Positions 45,035 through 56,319 are shown, counted from the first letter of the stretch. The stretch: 64,000 nucleotides of DNA from Notamacropus eugenii (GCF_028372415.1 NC_092872.1:390994853-391058852), one strand, 5' to 3'. Notes: generated by a model from the sequence alone, not told the origin. Numbers and translations are program-made.

Positions 45035-46028
45035 TTTAGCTCACTTTGTAACATGTCCAATTTTTCTCCCCATCACTCCCCTCCCCCCAATTCCTTATAC
45101 CTTGCATTCTGATTACTCCTTCCCTCAATGTACCCTCCCTTCTATCACACCCCATCCTTCCCTTATCCCCATTTTCTCTCTTTTCTTGTAGGGCAAGATA
45201 AATTTCTATACCCCTTTCCCTGTATTTCTTATTTCCCAATTATATGCAATAAAAATTCTCAACATTCATTGATAATACTTTGAAATTCCAACTTCTCTCC
45301 CTCCTCCCCTCCCTCCCCAGCCCCACTGAGAAGACAAGCAATTCAATACAGACTAAATATGTGTTGTTCTGCAAAAGACTTCCATAATAATCATGTTGTA
45401 TAATACTAATTATATTGCTCTCTGTCCTACTCTATCCCCCCTTATTTTTTCCCCCACAATTGACCTTGTCCCTTCTCAAAAGTGTTTATTTCTAGTGACT
45501 CCCTTCTCCCATTTGTCCTCCCTTCTAACATTCCCCTTGCCCCACTTGTCGCTACACAGAACTCAGTTACCTCAGGGAGTTTACTATGAGACATTCAACA
45601 GTGGATGTGGGCTACTGCCTGCTTTGGGAACCCTGTCTGATGCTGCCTCCACTGCTGCCACCTGAGGAGGCCTGAGTTATGGGAACATTCTGCTCCTTTC
45701 TCGGCCCGCTGAAAAGAACCTTTCACTGACCTTTGGTGCCTGTGGGTGGAGGGATCTGTGCTGACACTGGAGATTCTGTCCCTGAAGTCTGCTCAGATCT
45801 GCTCCTTTCAGTGTTATGTGGCCAAGGCAGGGCTGGGCTCTGCTCTGCATCTGGCGCGAGACAGACCTTTCAGGTCACTCTGAGATAGAAATCTCCTCCA
45901 CTCTGTTTTTCTGTGGCTTCTGCTGCTCTAGAATTTGTTGAGAGTTCTTCTTTACAGGTATTTTATGGTCTATGGGGTAAGAGCTAGCGTATGTTCGTCT
46001 TTCTACTCCGCCATCTTGGCTCCACCCC
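45035..46028 (-). mobile_element. HAL1-like element F lacking ORF1 (5'UTR joined to 3' end)
   Basis: Read on the minus strand it begins with the L1 5' end 'ggggtggagccaagatggcg' (about 46,028), runs through about 470 bp of 5'UTR to about 45,556, then passes directly into the purine-rich 3' region (about 45,545-45,050) that in element E lies after ORF1. ORF1 and ORF2 are both absent, leaving a noncoding element of about 1 kb with both L1 ends. The duplicated 3' tail of element E is present here too. Confidence 0.75.
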
Positions 46029-46599
46029 TGGGAAATTTGTTTTTGTTTACTAAAATATACTTGTGGAAAATGCACTATATGGCACTCTGTTGGTATTTTG
46101 CTAAAATGACAATTTGACATAAATTGCTAGCAATTCTGAGAAAGAATAAATTACCACCAATTTCTTCCCCAAATCAACCAGCCATATAATTCAGTCAATA
46201 AGGTTTTTCTGTCTTCTGCAAGGTGATTGTTTTCAATCCTTTGTAAATACACTTATGTGGCATATCTTTTGATTATACTTTAATGACTATGGAATTTCAC
46301 TGATATGGATAATTCTATCAGTGATATGGAAACCAATATCCTTTTATCTTCTCATCTTGAGTTGTTATTTTCCCTGGCTGTCATTGCATTCTCCAAAGAT
46401 GCCTCACCTAACCAATTGGGTGTCTTCCACTCTTTTACTGGCTGTATGTATGGTGATAGTGTATCACTTGGGCCATCCATTGGACATCTATAATTCTTGT
46501 TATGTGACCAGACCATGTTCTCTTTTTGTTCACGTTTCCTCAATGTTGTTTTTTATAACATTTCTCTCACTTGTTATCATTTATATCATATGCTGAAGA
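46029..46599. other. No gene recognised
   Basis: The two overlapping plus-strand frames (46,305-46,493 and 46,321-46,596) have no domain. Unassigned. Confidence 0.45.
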
Positions 46600-47470
46600 A
46601 GCAGAAAGATATACACACAGAGTTAAAATAAAGGATTATAACAGAGTCCATTGTATTTCAGCTGAAGTTAAAAAAAAAAGACAGGGGTAGCAATCATGAT
46701 CTCAGACAAAGCAAAAGCAAAAATAGATTTAACTAAAAGAGATAATCATGAAAACCACATTTTGCCAAAATGTGCCATAGACAATGAAGAAAAAAATACA
46801 GCAAGTTTCTCTGACAAAGGGCTCATTTCTCAAATAGATATGGAATTGAGTCAAATTTTATAAAAATAAGAACCACTCACCAATTGATAAATGGTCAAAG
46901 GATATGAGCAGTCAATTTTTAGAAGAAGAAACCCTAAAGATATGCATGAAAAAAATGCTTTAAATCACTACTGATTAGAGAAATGCAAATTCAAATAACT
47001 CTGAGGTACCATACACCTCACACCTATCATAAATGGTTAATGCTAGAGGTAATGAGGGAAAATAGGTATACTTATAAACTGTTGGTGGAGTTGTGAACTG
47101 ATCCAACAATTTTAGAGAACAATTTGGAGTATGCCCAAAGGGCTATTAAACTGTGCATACCCATTGACCCACAAATAAAACTATTAGGCTGGTATCCTAA
47201 GACAAAGGACTTATGATAAAAAAATGCTGTTCACCTCCATAGAAAAAAACCCAATGAACTCTGAATTCAAAATGAAGGATAATTTTCTCATTTGATTTTA
47301 ACATTTGTTATGACTAATATGAAAATATGCTTTGCATGATTCATAAGTATAATTGGTACAGTTTTGCTTGCCTTCTCAATGGATGGGAGTGGTTAGTAGG
47401 GAGGAAGAGAATCTGGAATTCAAAATTTGAAAAGAATGCTTGAAATAAAAAAAATACAAATAAAAAGAAC
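46600..47470 (+). mobile_element. Internally deleted LINE-1 3' end (copy G)
   Basis: 46,610-46,790 matches the L1 ORF2 endonuclease region ('gcaatcatgatctcagacaa'). It then jumps at about 46,800 to the ORF2 C-terminal region ('gtttctctgacaaagggctc') and runs to the L1 3' end with an A-rich tail (47,445-47,468). Reverse transcriptase is deleted. Confidence 0.75.
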
Positions 47471-47559
47471 TACTTTGAACACATAGCCACAATTTTTAAA
47501 TATTGTCTCATTATTGTCATAACATTTAGTGTTATTTTCAATAATTTTTATTTTTTTAT

Positions 47560-48245
47560 TCATTGACCCAACAATCTCTTAGGGTAAAGTCATTTGGCCT
47601 CTGTTTGATTTTAATATGGTTTAATACCATTTTCTTTAATGTAATTTTCTTGATTTTTATCGGTAAAGATGAGAAAGATATTTCTGCTTTTTTTACATTT
47701 TTTGCTATATTTGTCTTAAACCATTGTCAGTTTTTATGTGTGCCATCAACAACCAGAAAAAATGTATACTCTCTTCTATTTCCATTCAGCAATTTCCAGA
47801 GGCCCAGTATGTCTATTTTCTATTTATGTCATTAACTTCTTTCTTATTTATATTTCAGTTAGAATTATCTGAGGCTGATGGGAAAATTTAAGGTCCCTTT
47901 TATTAGTAGCTTATTTATCTATTTCTTCTTATAGTTAGAAAAAAATCTTTAAACATTTATAAGCTATGTTATTGCATGATATATGTTAAGTCTTGAAATA
48001 TATTCATTGCTAATGTTTCCTTTAAGTCAAATGTAGATTTGCTCTTTGTTTCTTTTAATTAAATTTATTTCTAGTATTTTCTTCTCTGAAATCACAATTG
48101 CTAGGCTCACTTTTTGTGTTCAACTGAGGCATAAACTACTTTGTTCCAACCCTTCAACTTTTTTTGTGAGTCTCTATGTTTCAAAAATATTTCTTGTAGA
48201 AACATATTTCTAGGTTTTTCTTTCTAATTTGCCACCTCACTCTGT
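47560..48245 (-). mobile_element. Old LINE-1 ORF2 fragment
   Basis: On the minus strand it reads as decayed L1 ORF2 upstream of the catalytic reverse-transcriptase core. The plus-strand motifs 'gttccaacccttcaac' and 'tttcttgtagaaacatattt' are the reverse of the L1 endonuclease-region pattern. Many stops. Confidence 0.55.
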
Positions 48246-48249
48246 TTTA

Positions 48250-48570
48250 TAGGTGAATGTGGGTTGAGAAGTCTGGAAACTGTCAGAGCTGCCAGTGATT
48301 CAGTCCCCTGAGACCTGCTCCAGGTTTACTGGGGCCCAGTCTGTGCTAGAGAGTTTTACACTGGGCTTATGTTAATCTCTCAGGCTGGTGCAACAGACCT
48401 TTTTGGTCAACCTTGCAGGTTGTCTTGGGCTGGAAATTTGTTTCACTCTGTCATTTTGTAGGTTCTGCTGCTCTCGAATTTGTTAATGGTAATCTTTTCA
48501 CAGCTGTTTGGAAGGGTTTGGGGGAGAGTTCAAGTAAGTTGTTGCTTTTACTCTGCCACCTTCATGTGTT
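48250..48570 (-). mobile_element. LINE-1 5'UTR fragment
   Basis: The plus strand carries 'ggttctgctgctctcgaatt', 'cacagctgtttggaaggg' and 'actctgccaccttcatg', the reverse of the L1 5' end of copies D and E. It lies between ORF2 and ORF1 fragments of other L1s, out of normal order, so it is a separate event. Confidence 0.6.
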
Positions 48571-48729
48571 TTCTTTTTTAAATGACTACCTTTTTGACCC
48601 TTTATAATAAGAAGATTTTTAAGGAATCTTTTTTACCATCGTTACTACTAGAATATGAAAAACTCATCCTTTTAAAATGCCTTCTCACTATTCACTTGTA
48701 GATATCTTTTGTTTTCCTCTTGATTTTAG

Positions 48730-49100
48730 TTGTTATATTTCAAAGTACATTTTTAATTCCAGTTTTTTCACCAAGAATATTTGAAAATCATCTATTTTTT
48801 GAAGTTCCATTTTTTTCCCTTTGTAAGATGACACTTTGTTTTCCTAGGTAAGATATTATTGTTTGTAGACTTTTCTATTTTGCCTTTAGGCATATCTCAT
48901 TCCACTCTCTCTATTTCTTTAAGGTTATAGTTGATAAATCTTGTATGATCCTGTTTACCTTATAGCAATATAATTTATATTTGTACTCCCCATGGAGGAA
49001 AAAAAATGATAGTTTGGACAATTCTCTGAGTGATTCTGCTTCCCTATTAGAGGTTTTTAAGCATCCTTGTTGGTTCTTCATTTAGTGGTATGGGGAGGTT
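48730..49100 (-). pseudogene. LINE-1 ORF1 remnant
   Basis: The plus-strand motifs 'ccaagaatatttgaaaatca', 'gttgataaatcttgtatgat' and 'ttagtggtatggggagg' correspond to the reverse of ORF1 3'-end landmarks in element E (8,990-9,330). Heavily decayed. Confidence 0.5.
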
Positions 49101-49124
49101 ATTGGGGTCATAATGTGATGGATC

Positions 49125-49320
49125 CTAGCATATTAAAGAGGTACTGAATTTGGAGTCAGAATGTCTGAATTTGAATTTTTACTCTGCTACTCAGTAGCTG
49201 TGTGACAGCAGGGAAAACAAGAGGCCCTTATCTGCATTACAATTTATTCATCTGTAAAATTAAAAGTATTGGACTAGATGATCTCTAGGGTCTTTTCCAT
49301 TTAAAAATACTATAATCCAA
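49125..49320 (+). mobile_element. MIR-type SINE
   Basis: 'gaatttggagtcagaatgtc', 'agtagctgtgtgacagcagg', 'catctgtaaaattaaaag' and 'ggactagatgatctctaggg' are the full MIR series, diverged. Confidence 0.75.
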
Positions 49321-49914
49321 AGATACCATTTTTACAAAAAAGATAATTTCCAGTCAAGGAATGGGAAATAGGCCAGTATATGACTAATAATTGCAATATA
49401 TGGTAAAACATCAAGACTAAACAAAATAATTTAAATAGTATAGTAACATTTTATTAGATGATATGTCACATTGCTATCATTTAATGGGAGGCAGTGTTTT
49501 AGTAGATGCATTAAAATTAAGTTTCTGGGCTAACATCAGATAAATATCAAGATGCTATTTGGATAAAGTAGAAAAGTAAGGGCCAGATCTTTTAAGGTTA
49601 TATTAAAGGATACCCCATATTAAAAGCCTGCTCCTTTCTGCTAGAAAGTCAGAATTTAAAATTAAATTAGCTGACACTGGCTGTCCTCATCCACAGTAAG
49701 AACAAAGTGTCTGCTGTTAAAATCTAATTGGTTTCTACAATATTTTAACAAAAACATCATGCTTTGTATCTTAGAGGTCTTAGAGAAGAAGCAATTAAGG
49801 TTTGTTTTCCCTTAGATAACTGAACTCCTTTCTTTAAGGTAGGACATATTCTCTTTTATTCTATAATGAAAGATAAAGTTAAAAATCTAAAATATCCTTG
49901 GAAGAGAAAAAAAA
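49321..49914. other. No gene or repeat recognised
   Basis: AT-rich unassigned DNA. Confidence 0.5.
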
Positions 49915-50365
49915 GGACAACTTCCCCCAGGGATAAAATAACTCCAGGCCTGACCCTACTTGGTCATTATTTGGGCTTTGATTGGCTTAGAATGAATGTA
50001 AACAGCAATTGTTTCTATTTTGGTCAGAAACTCTGAGGGTCTTCCCCTCCCAGATTGATTTTTTAAAGAAGCCATTTTCTCCCTCATTTCTTATTAAACC
50101 TTAATCACTGAATGGGTATTGCTGTGGTCAAACTGAGACCTGTTAAAGACTTTAGCTTGAAAAAGCCAAAGTCCTCCACTGCATTCTGGACCATCTCCAG
50201 TTGTCTAGGTCTGTGTCTTACCACTGGACCCAGATTCTAGGAGACTGAGAGGGTGGTGAATTTGCACCACCCTACCTCACTTAAATCCAAATCACTTGCA
50301 AATCTTGGCATCAACTCCTTGAAATCTTGGTTTTCTTGAAGAAGGAAGGACAAACAACAGCAGTA
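49915..50365 (+). mobile_element. Marsupial-type SINE with 'aaggacaaacaa' tail
   Basis: Landmarks in order: 'atttgggctttgattggctt', 'taatcactgaatgggtattg', 'gtcaaactgagacctgttaa', 'ggaccatctccagttgtcta', 'ccactggacccagattctag' and tail 'gaaggacaaacaacagcag'. I recognise this series from marsupial genomes but do not give a family name. Its 3' half is shared with the SINE at 26.87 kb, although the 5' halves differ. Confidence 0.65.
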
Positions 50366-50374
50366 AGTTAGGTA

Positions 50375-51105
50375 TAAAGTGAATTAATTGAATGGGCATT
50401 TTTTAAGCTCCTCATTTGCTAAATATTATTGTTGAGGTCTTAGGGGTGCTAGGGACCCCAAAATATCTACACTCCAGGTCCTGCTAGAATGAATTCAACT
50501 CAAGTCTTCATAAAGCCAAACAAAGACAAAGTTTATTAATGATTAGCCATATTGGGTTGACTCTTAAGGAATCTAACCATTTGTAAAGCTTGTATTAATA
50601 AGTGGGCCAGATAGAATCTCAGCTAGACAGAGTCTGAGCTGGTTTGAATCTAAGCACCTTTATGGAGGCAAGATGGGACTTAAACACAGAGAAGACTGTA
50701 GGAGTGATCTGGGGGTGGTCTGGTAGTCTAGGGTGATGTGAGAAGAAGTTTGGGGAGGGTCTTGAGGAGAAGTCCAAGGAGCACCTAAATAGGACTGGGG
50801 TGATTGGTCAAGGGTTGGAAACAGCTGGAGACAATCAGGAGATATGAGACAATAGAGGGTTTGGATGGGAAGCAGGTGGGTCAATCCCGAGGTAACAGAC
50901 AATGGAAGGCCAGGCTAGGTCAAAGGCAACAGATTTGAACATGAAAGGCCAGATTAACTGGGAAGATTCAGGGGGAAACTGTCTGCAAATTTGAGTCAAG
51001 GGAAATTCAGGGAGGTTCCCAGAGTCTGAAATCTGTCATTACTAGGCATTCAAATTCAAATGGAAATCAATTACTACTCTCAAGGAGTTCATATACTTTT
51101 TGAAA
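50375..51105 (+). repeat. Old dispersed repeat split by LTR family A
   Basis: Left part 50,375-50,431 ('tttgctaaatattat') and right part 51,039-51,105 ('actaggcattcaaattc', 'tctcaaggagttcatatac') belong to the shared motif series and are separated by the LTR. Confidence 0.55.
50432..51038 (-). mobile_element. ERV LTR, family A, copy 2
   Basis: 607 bp. Its reverse complement starts tgacagatttcagac and ends acctcaaca. It aligns with 22,002-22,550 throughout, including the aataaactttg poly(A) segment and the GGGGTCCC end. ttat (50,428-50,431) and ttac (51,039-51,042) give a likely 4-bp duplication. No viral genes adjoin it. The 80-codon minus-strand frame (50,660-50,902) is LTR U3 sequence, not a gene. 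Confidence 0.8.
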
Positions 51106-51111
51106 AAAAAT

Positions 51112-51350
51112 GTTGTGTTTGTGGTCATTCTGGAAGAGGACAATGATAACAAGATGATAATATGACTCGCACTTGTCTTTGATTTGAGTTAGGAAGGACT
51201 GTGCAAGGTTACCAACCTCATTTTCTTCTCCTCAGCTCTCTGGGCCCAGTGGTCAGATAGATAATTATCAGGAGGACTGGAGATGGCCCAAGATGCAATG
51301 GGAAACCCTGGCCTTTTTAGGTCAAAGTCTTTTCAGGTTCTCATTTTAAG
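51112..51350 (-). mobile_element. Marsupial-type SINE, 'aaggacaaacaa' tail family
   Basis: The minus strand matches the 3' half of the SINE at 50.2 kb (plus-strand motifs 'tctggaagaggacaatgata', 'gggcccagtggtcagataga', 'ggactggagatggcccaaga'). The tail end is at the left. Confidence 0.65.
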
Positions 51351-51439
51351 TGATGTAATTTGAAAAAAAAAGTAGCATTTAAGTAATATAAAATTTGCTG
51401 AGAGATGGAGGAGGCAAGAGAGAGAAAGCAATCAATTAA

Positions 51440-51545
51440 TCAGTCCTCAAACTTTCATTAAATGCTTACTGGTTGTTGGCTTCGTTCTGAGTATTTAGGA
51501 TAGAGAAGTTCACATTCTAATAGGGAAGACCAAACAACAAGTGAA
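51440..51545 (+). repeat. Old dispersed repeat (family not assigned)
   Basis: 'cattaaatgcttactggttg', 'attctaatagggaagacc' follow the shared motif series. Confidence 0.55.
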
Positions 51546-51554
51546 CACCTATGT

Positions 51555-51775
51555 ACGTAACAAGATATAGCTGAGGACATGAATTTAAATCTGGCCTTGG
51601 ACTCTTATTCATTCTGTGACCTTGGGCAAATCACTTAACATCACTTTACAGATGTTATTCATCTGTAAAATAAGCTAAAGAAGGAAATGCAAACCAATCT
51701 CTTATTTTTGCCTAGAAAACTCAAACTGGAGTCACAAAGAGTTTGACTGAAGTGACTCAACTACAATAAAATATG
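51555..51775 (+). mobile_element. SINE with RTE-like tail
   Basis: 'aatttaaatctggccttgga', 'tgtgaccttgggcaaatcac', 'agaaggaaatgcaaacc' and tail 'tcacaaagagtttgactgaa'. Head diverged. Confidence 0.7.
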
Positions 51776-52144
51776 CAGGATAAATTGGAGGTAATCTCTG
51801 AGGAGAGGCACTAGTAGAGTGTGTGCTGGGGAGGAGAAGGGGATCAGGAAAGACATTAAAAAGGTAGAATTTGAGCTGTGACTTGGAGCAAGCCTTAAAA
51901 TCCAGGAAGTACAGCTGTGTTGTCCAGGCATAGAGAACAATCTGAAATGTCATGGAGTTGGGAGATGGAGTGACATGTTTGAAAGACAGCACGAAGGTGA
52001 ATGTTGCTGGATTGTATAAGATGTGGAGAAAAATAAAACATAAAAGACTTAAAATGAAGGAAGGGACCAGGTTTTAAAGATTTTGAAAAGTCAAACAGAG
52101 GATTTTATATTTAGCCATGGAGGTAATAGGGAGCCTCTGAAGTT

Positions 52145-52400
52145 TACTGAGGCAGCTAGTGACCACATGGTGAATAGAGTGCTAAGCCTTGAGTCAAGAA
52201 GACCTGAGTTCAAATATCCTCTCAGGTACTGTGTAATGTCGGGCAAGTCACTTAACCTCAGTTTGACTCAATTTCCTTATTGTAAAATGGAGGTAATGAT
52301 AGTACCTTCCTTGTAGAGTTATTGTTAGGATTAAATGAGATAATATTTGTAAAAAGTGCTTAGTACAGGAGCTATATTAAGGCTTATTCCCTTCCCCTTA
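52145..52400 (+). mobile_element. tRNA-headed SINE, MIR-like 3' part
   Basis: The head region 'gaggcagctagtgaccacat', core 'cttgagtcaagaagacctga', 'cgggcaagtcacttaacctc' and a 3' part 'aaatgagataatatttgt' with 'agtgcttagtacagg'. The 3' half differs from that of the RTE-tailed SINEs although the head is the same type. Confidence 0.7.
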
Positions 52401-52744
52401 TTAAGCAGTAGTGCTAACAGTCTCCATATGCTTTGAAGGACTAAAGAAAACAAATAGTCAACCAAAACAAATAAACACAGATGTTGAATCAACAATGTAG
52501 CAGTTGCAAAAATTTTTCATTTACATCTTTAACCTTTAAGAAAATGTGTTCTCCAACACTTATAGGCAGATCCATAAATTCAACCTTATGATTTTCATTG
52601 AATATAGAATACAGCCAACTACTTTCTCAAACTGAGGCCTTTGGACTTATCTTTTCTTTTGAAGTTAAAAGGGAGTTTATTACGCAGCAAAGTAGAAAAG
52701 TGTGGGTGGACCTGCCATTGGACAGATCAAGGATTCAAACTGTG

Positions 52745-52910
52745 CCTTGTTTTTTGATCAAGCATTTATTAAGATCATAATATAGCAAGGTAATGAAAAA
52801 ATGAGTTAGGTAAGATGGATACAAGAACAACAACAAAAAGGGGGAAAAACTACTTTTATTCTGAATGATCTTATATTCTATTGTACATATGATATATACA
52901 TTCTATTTTT
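52745..52910 (+). repeat. Old dispersed repeat (family not assigned)
   Basis: 'caagcatttattaagatcat', 'gatggatacaagaac' and 'gatcttatattctattg' follow the shared series. Weak. Confidence 0.4.
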
Positions 52911-53929
52911 ATGCAATAGTCAACTACTCAGTACTTATTCTTTGAAGCTGTTTAGAAAGAAGAAAACATAGACAAATGTATGAATTTATCTATGATATGT
53001 ACACGTATATTCATACAGAGACGTGGTATATGTTTGTGGGTATGTATGTATGTATGGGTGTGTATTTATTCCTTCTAGAATTCTGGAAATTCCTTAGTTT
53101 ATTCATATCATTTCTTTTTTTTCCACCTGTGCAAATGGTCTTAGTATAGTAGCAGAACTGAGTTAATTGTGTTTAGACTATAATTTTGGCATTCATTTCT
53201 TTAGATTTTCTACTGTGTCAGGGTGTTGAATAGCTTTCTCACTTTCAAAAGTACCTTGGGATCTCATGTAGATATTTCAAATCCATGCTTATTTGGTAGC
53301 AAGGATCCTTAACTAAATGAGGCAACTGCATTTCTAACAGTATGATGCAACATAATTCTAATTCCAATTTACATTACTCCACAAATAAGTAATTTCAGTT
53401 AGAGAAATATACATGTAAGTAATTATGTTTATTATATATGTATACACATTATATATGTAAATGTATTATATAATATAAATATATATGTATATATATACAC
53501 ATATACATACATAGGCATATCATTCCACTTTAAAAATAACTGGATGATGGTAAATTTACATCTCTTTTACTATTGATCTTATGCACAGTCATTATAATCA
53601 CTTAGGGATTTTTGTATAATGGTATGCCTGAATAAAATGTGTTGATATCAGGTAAGGGTATTTATAATTCACTAATGTATTTCCTAAATTAAATTTTAAA
53701 TTTCAGGACATCTAGCATTCTTTTTTACTGACATATATTTATATACACACATATAAAAATGTATACATACATATAAACAGACATACATACATGTACATAT
53801 ATGTGTGTATCTACACATGCAGATATATGATAAAATGAAATTGAGATTCAAACAAATTACTTAAAAGTTGAACCATTTGAGACATGAGATCTAAATTGTT
53901 TTGCTCAAATTTATATATTCCTTTTTACC
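52911..53929. other. No gene; TA/CA microsatellites
   Basis: AT-rich. TA/CA arrays lie at about 53,430-53,520 and 53,735-53,830 and a GTAT array near 53,040-53,060. Nothing else is recognised. Confidence 0.5.
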
Positions 53930-54830
53930 TTACAAAGCATTTTTATAAACATTGTCCTATTTGATCCTTAAAACTTGTCAGTTAGCCTGGGAAGGTGTTG
54001 TTATTGTCATCATGGAGTCAATCAATCATGTGTAACTTTTTATTGCTCTATGAACCATGGCATACCAGGTCTTTCTGTCCTCCATTATCTCTCAATGTCT
54101 ATCCAAGTTCATGTTCATTGTTTCCGTGACACTATCTATTCATCTCATCCTGTCTTTTGTCTTCAATCTTTTCAAACTTCAGGATCTTTTCCAAGGAATC
54201 CTGTCTTCTCATTATGTGACCAACGCATTTAAGCTTCAGCTTCAGTATTTCATCTTCGAGTGGATAGTTTGAATTAATTTCTTTAAGTATTAACTGATTT
54301 GATCTGCTTGTCTTCCAAGGGACTCTTAAAAAGTCTTTTCTGGCACAAAAACTCGAGTTAATTCTGTGGTGTTTCGCTTTCTTTATAATCCAACTCTCAC
54401 AGTCATACGTTACTACTGGAAAAAACTGTAGCATTGACTGTACAGATCTTATTTGGCAAGGTGATAGCTTTACTTTTTAGTATATTGTCCAGATTTGCCA
54501 TAGCTTTCCTTCCAAGAGCAAGTATGTTTTAATTTCAGGGCTACAGTTGCCATCTGAAGTGATCTTTGAGCCCCCAAATATGAAATCTGACACTGCTTCC
54601 ATTTCTTCTCCTATTTTTCAGGAAGTGTTAGGACCAGTTGCCAAGATCTTAGCTTTTCTAATGTTAAGGACCATGCCAATGTCTACACTTTAGTCTCATT
54701 TTACATATGAGGACACAGGCACAGAGAAGCTAAGTGACTCCTCAAAGTTTGCAAAGTCAGCAAGCGGCGGAGACAAAGAATCAAACCCCATGATCTGATT
54801 TCTCATCCAGTGAGTGCTCGTTCCACTATA
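53930..54830 (-). mobile_element. MIR-type SINE split by an RTE LINE
   Basis: Left part 53,930-53,994 ('gtcctatttgatccttaaaa') and right part 54,690-54,830 ('ctcattttacatatgaggac', 'gagaagctaagtgactcctc') make one reversed MIR, with the RTE remnant between. Confidence 0.65.
53995..54688 (-). mobile_element. RTE/BovB-type LINE 3' fragment
   Basis: The minus-strand frame 54,132-54,434 (100 codons) carries the conserved post-reverse-transcriptase segment of RTE LINEs: YDCESW near residue 10, SNQLILKEIN near 45, KLKCVGHIMRRQDSLEK near 68. Further coding-like homology extends to about 54,680. It is 5'-truncated (no endonuclease or catalytic reverse transcriptase) and inactive. The 3' end at 53,995-54,030 resembles the tail of the RTE-tailed SINEs in the window. 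Confidence 0.8.
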
Positions 54831-54854
54831 CCATGGGGTGATCAATAATAACAG

Positions 54855-55060
54855 GTAAGTACAGAGCATTTCAAAGTTTGAAAAACACTTTATATACATT
54901 ATCTCACTTGTGACTCAGAATAACTCCATGTAGCAGGTGCTGTAGTAAAAATGACTTTTTTGTTGTTCATTCAGCTATCATCAGACGCAAGATTTGAATA
55001 CAAGCTTTTTTCACTCAAGAACAGGACTCTATCCACTATATTGTGCTGCTTCTTCTATTA
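54855..55060 (-). mobile_element. MIR/SINE fragment
   Basis: 'ttatatacattatctcactt', 'ggtgctgtagtaaaaat' and 'ggactctatccactatattg' (reverse SINE head). Possibly two overlapping fragments. Confidence 0.5.
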
Positions 55061-55758
55061 TGTATCTTAGTCAAGTCTAGATTTTCTTTATAAAAGGAAT
55101 GCCTTTTAGGAAGAATTGCCCTTAAAGCACTATTCTTGATTGATAAGATGTAAGGAGATCATCTTTGATCTTTTATAACTCTGAAGGGACTAGAAATGGC
55201 TGAAGCTTTCAGATACAACTGATTGATGTGCTGCAGTGAATTGTCAGTGGTTTGGGAGGCATTTTGGGAACGGATTTTTTTTTCTTTTTTACTAAGCTCA
55301 TTTAGAATCTGAGTCCTGGGACAGTGGTATTATCTGTCTGTAACTAAATTTGTTCAATGAAGATTTTTCAGAAAAAGTTAATTTGGAAGCCTTTAAGTTT
55401 CCTTTACATTTGCAAATATATGCAGAACAATCTAAGGGCTAAGTGTTACCTGAATATTAATCTGTTGTACAACCACTTGAATTACTTATCATATCACAGA
55501 CCTTGTTCTGTCATATAGATCTTCCTGAATATGTGTTAGTGGAATATTATGCATACATGACCCAATAACAAAAATTGCTGGCTAGATTGCAGGCAGACCT
55601 TTCTTGCAACTTGTGGCTTCCCAGTCTCCTTTGTAGTTCAATAAAGTGTCCCCAGATAATGTGAGAGTTGCTTTATCTACAGAAGGAGAACAAAATTATT
55701 CTTTACAACAGTGCCTTTCCATGAGGGGAAAAGATATCATGCTTACTAAACAATGGGG
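55061..55758. other. No gene or repeat recognised
   Basis: Moderately complex, apparently unique sequence with no frame of note. Confidence 0.45.
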
Positions 55759-56267
55759 TGATGGGACCTGGACCTCTAAAAGGAAAAGACCTTGTCTTTG
55801 GAAGCAACCCAGTCCCTGAATTTTCCCATACATTGAAACAGCCTAGATCACTGGCCTCCAGGCACCTGGCCCAACCCAGCCTACATAGATCACCTAATTA
55901 GGTAACTTGACTTTCCTTTCACTTTCCTTCTGGGCGTACCCCAAACTACTTGCATATACCTACCATTACTTAATCCCATCTAGATCTCCTATTTACCTAT
56001 TTGATATTCTTTTCACTGGTGTATCTGGCCCATCCCAAACTATTTGCCACTCAGTAATTCATCTAAGTTATTTCACTGTCCCTTTTGTGTAAGCATCAGC
56101 ACCACTCACAGATTTTCAGGTTCAATAGAAACTCCTCCAACTTCTATTGGCTTTACAATAAAATTTGCACCCTGGCTGGAAGAAGGTTTAAGTGCATGAA
56201 TTCATTCCAGATAGATGCCATCTGTATTCTGACATTTTTGGGTTCCCCAAAATCCCAAAATGTGTCA
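55759..56267 (+). mobile_element. ERV LTR, family B, copy 2
   Basis: Starts tgatgggacctggacctc and ends near tgtgtca. aataaa at 56,157-56,162. It matches the reverse complement of 23,273-23,714, best at the first 80 bp and around the poly(A) region. No clear target-site duplication and no viral interior. Confidence 0.7.
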
Positions 56268-56319
56268 CCAAACATAATACATCTAATCCCTAGTATATAG
56301 AATTGTTCAATATAGATTA

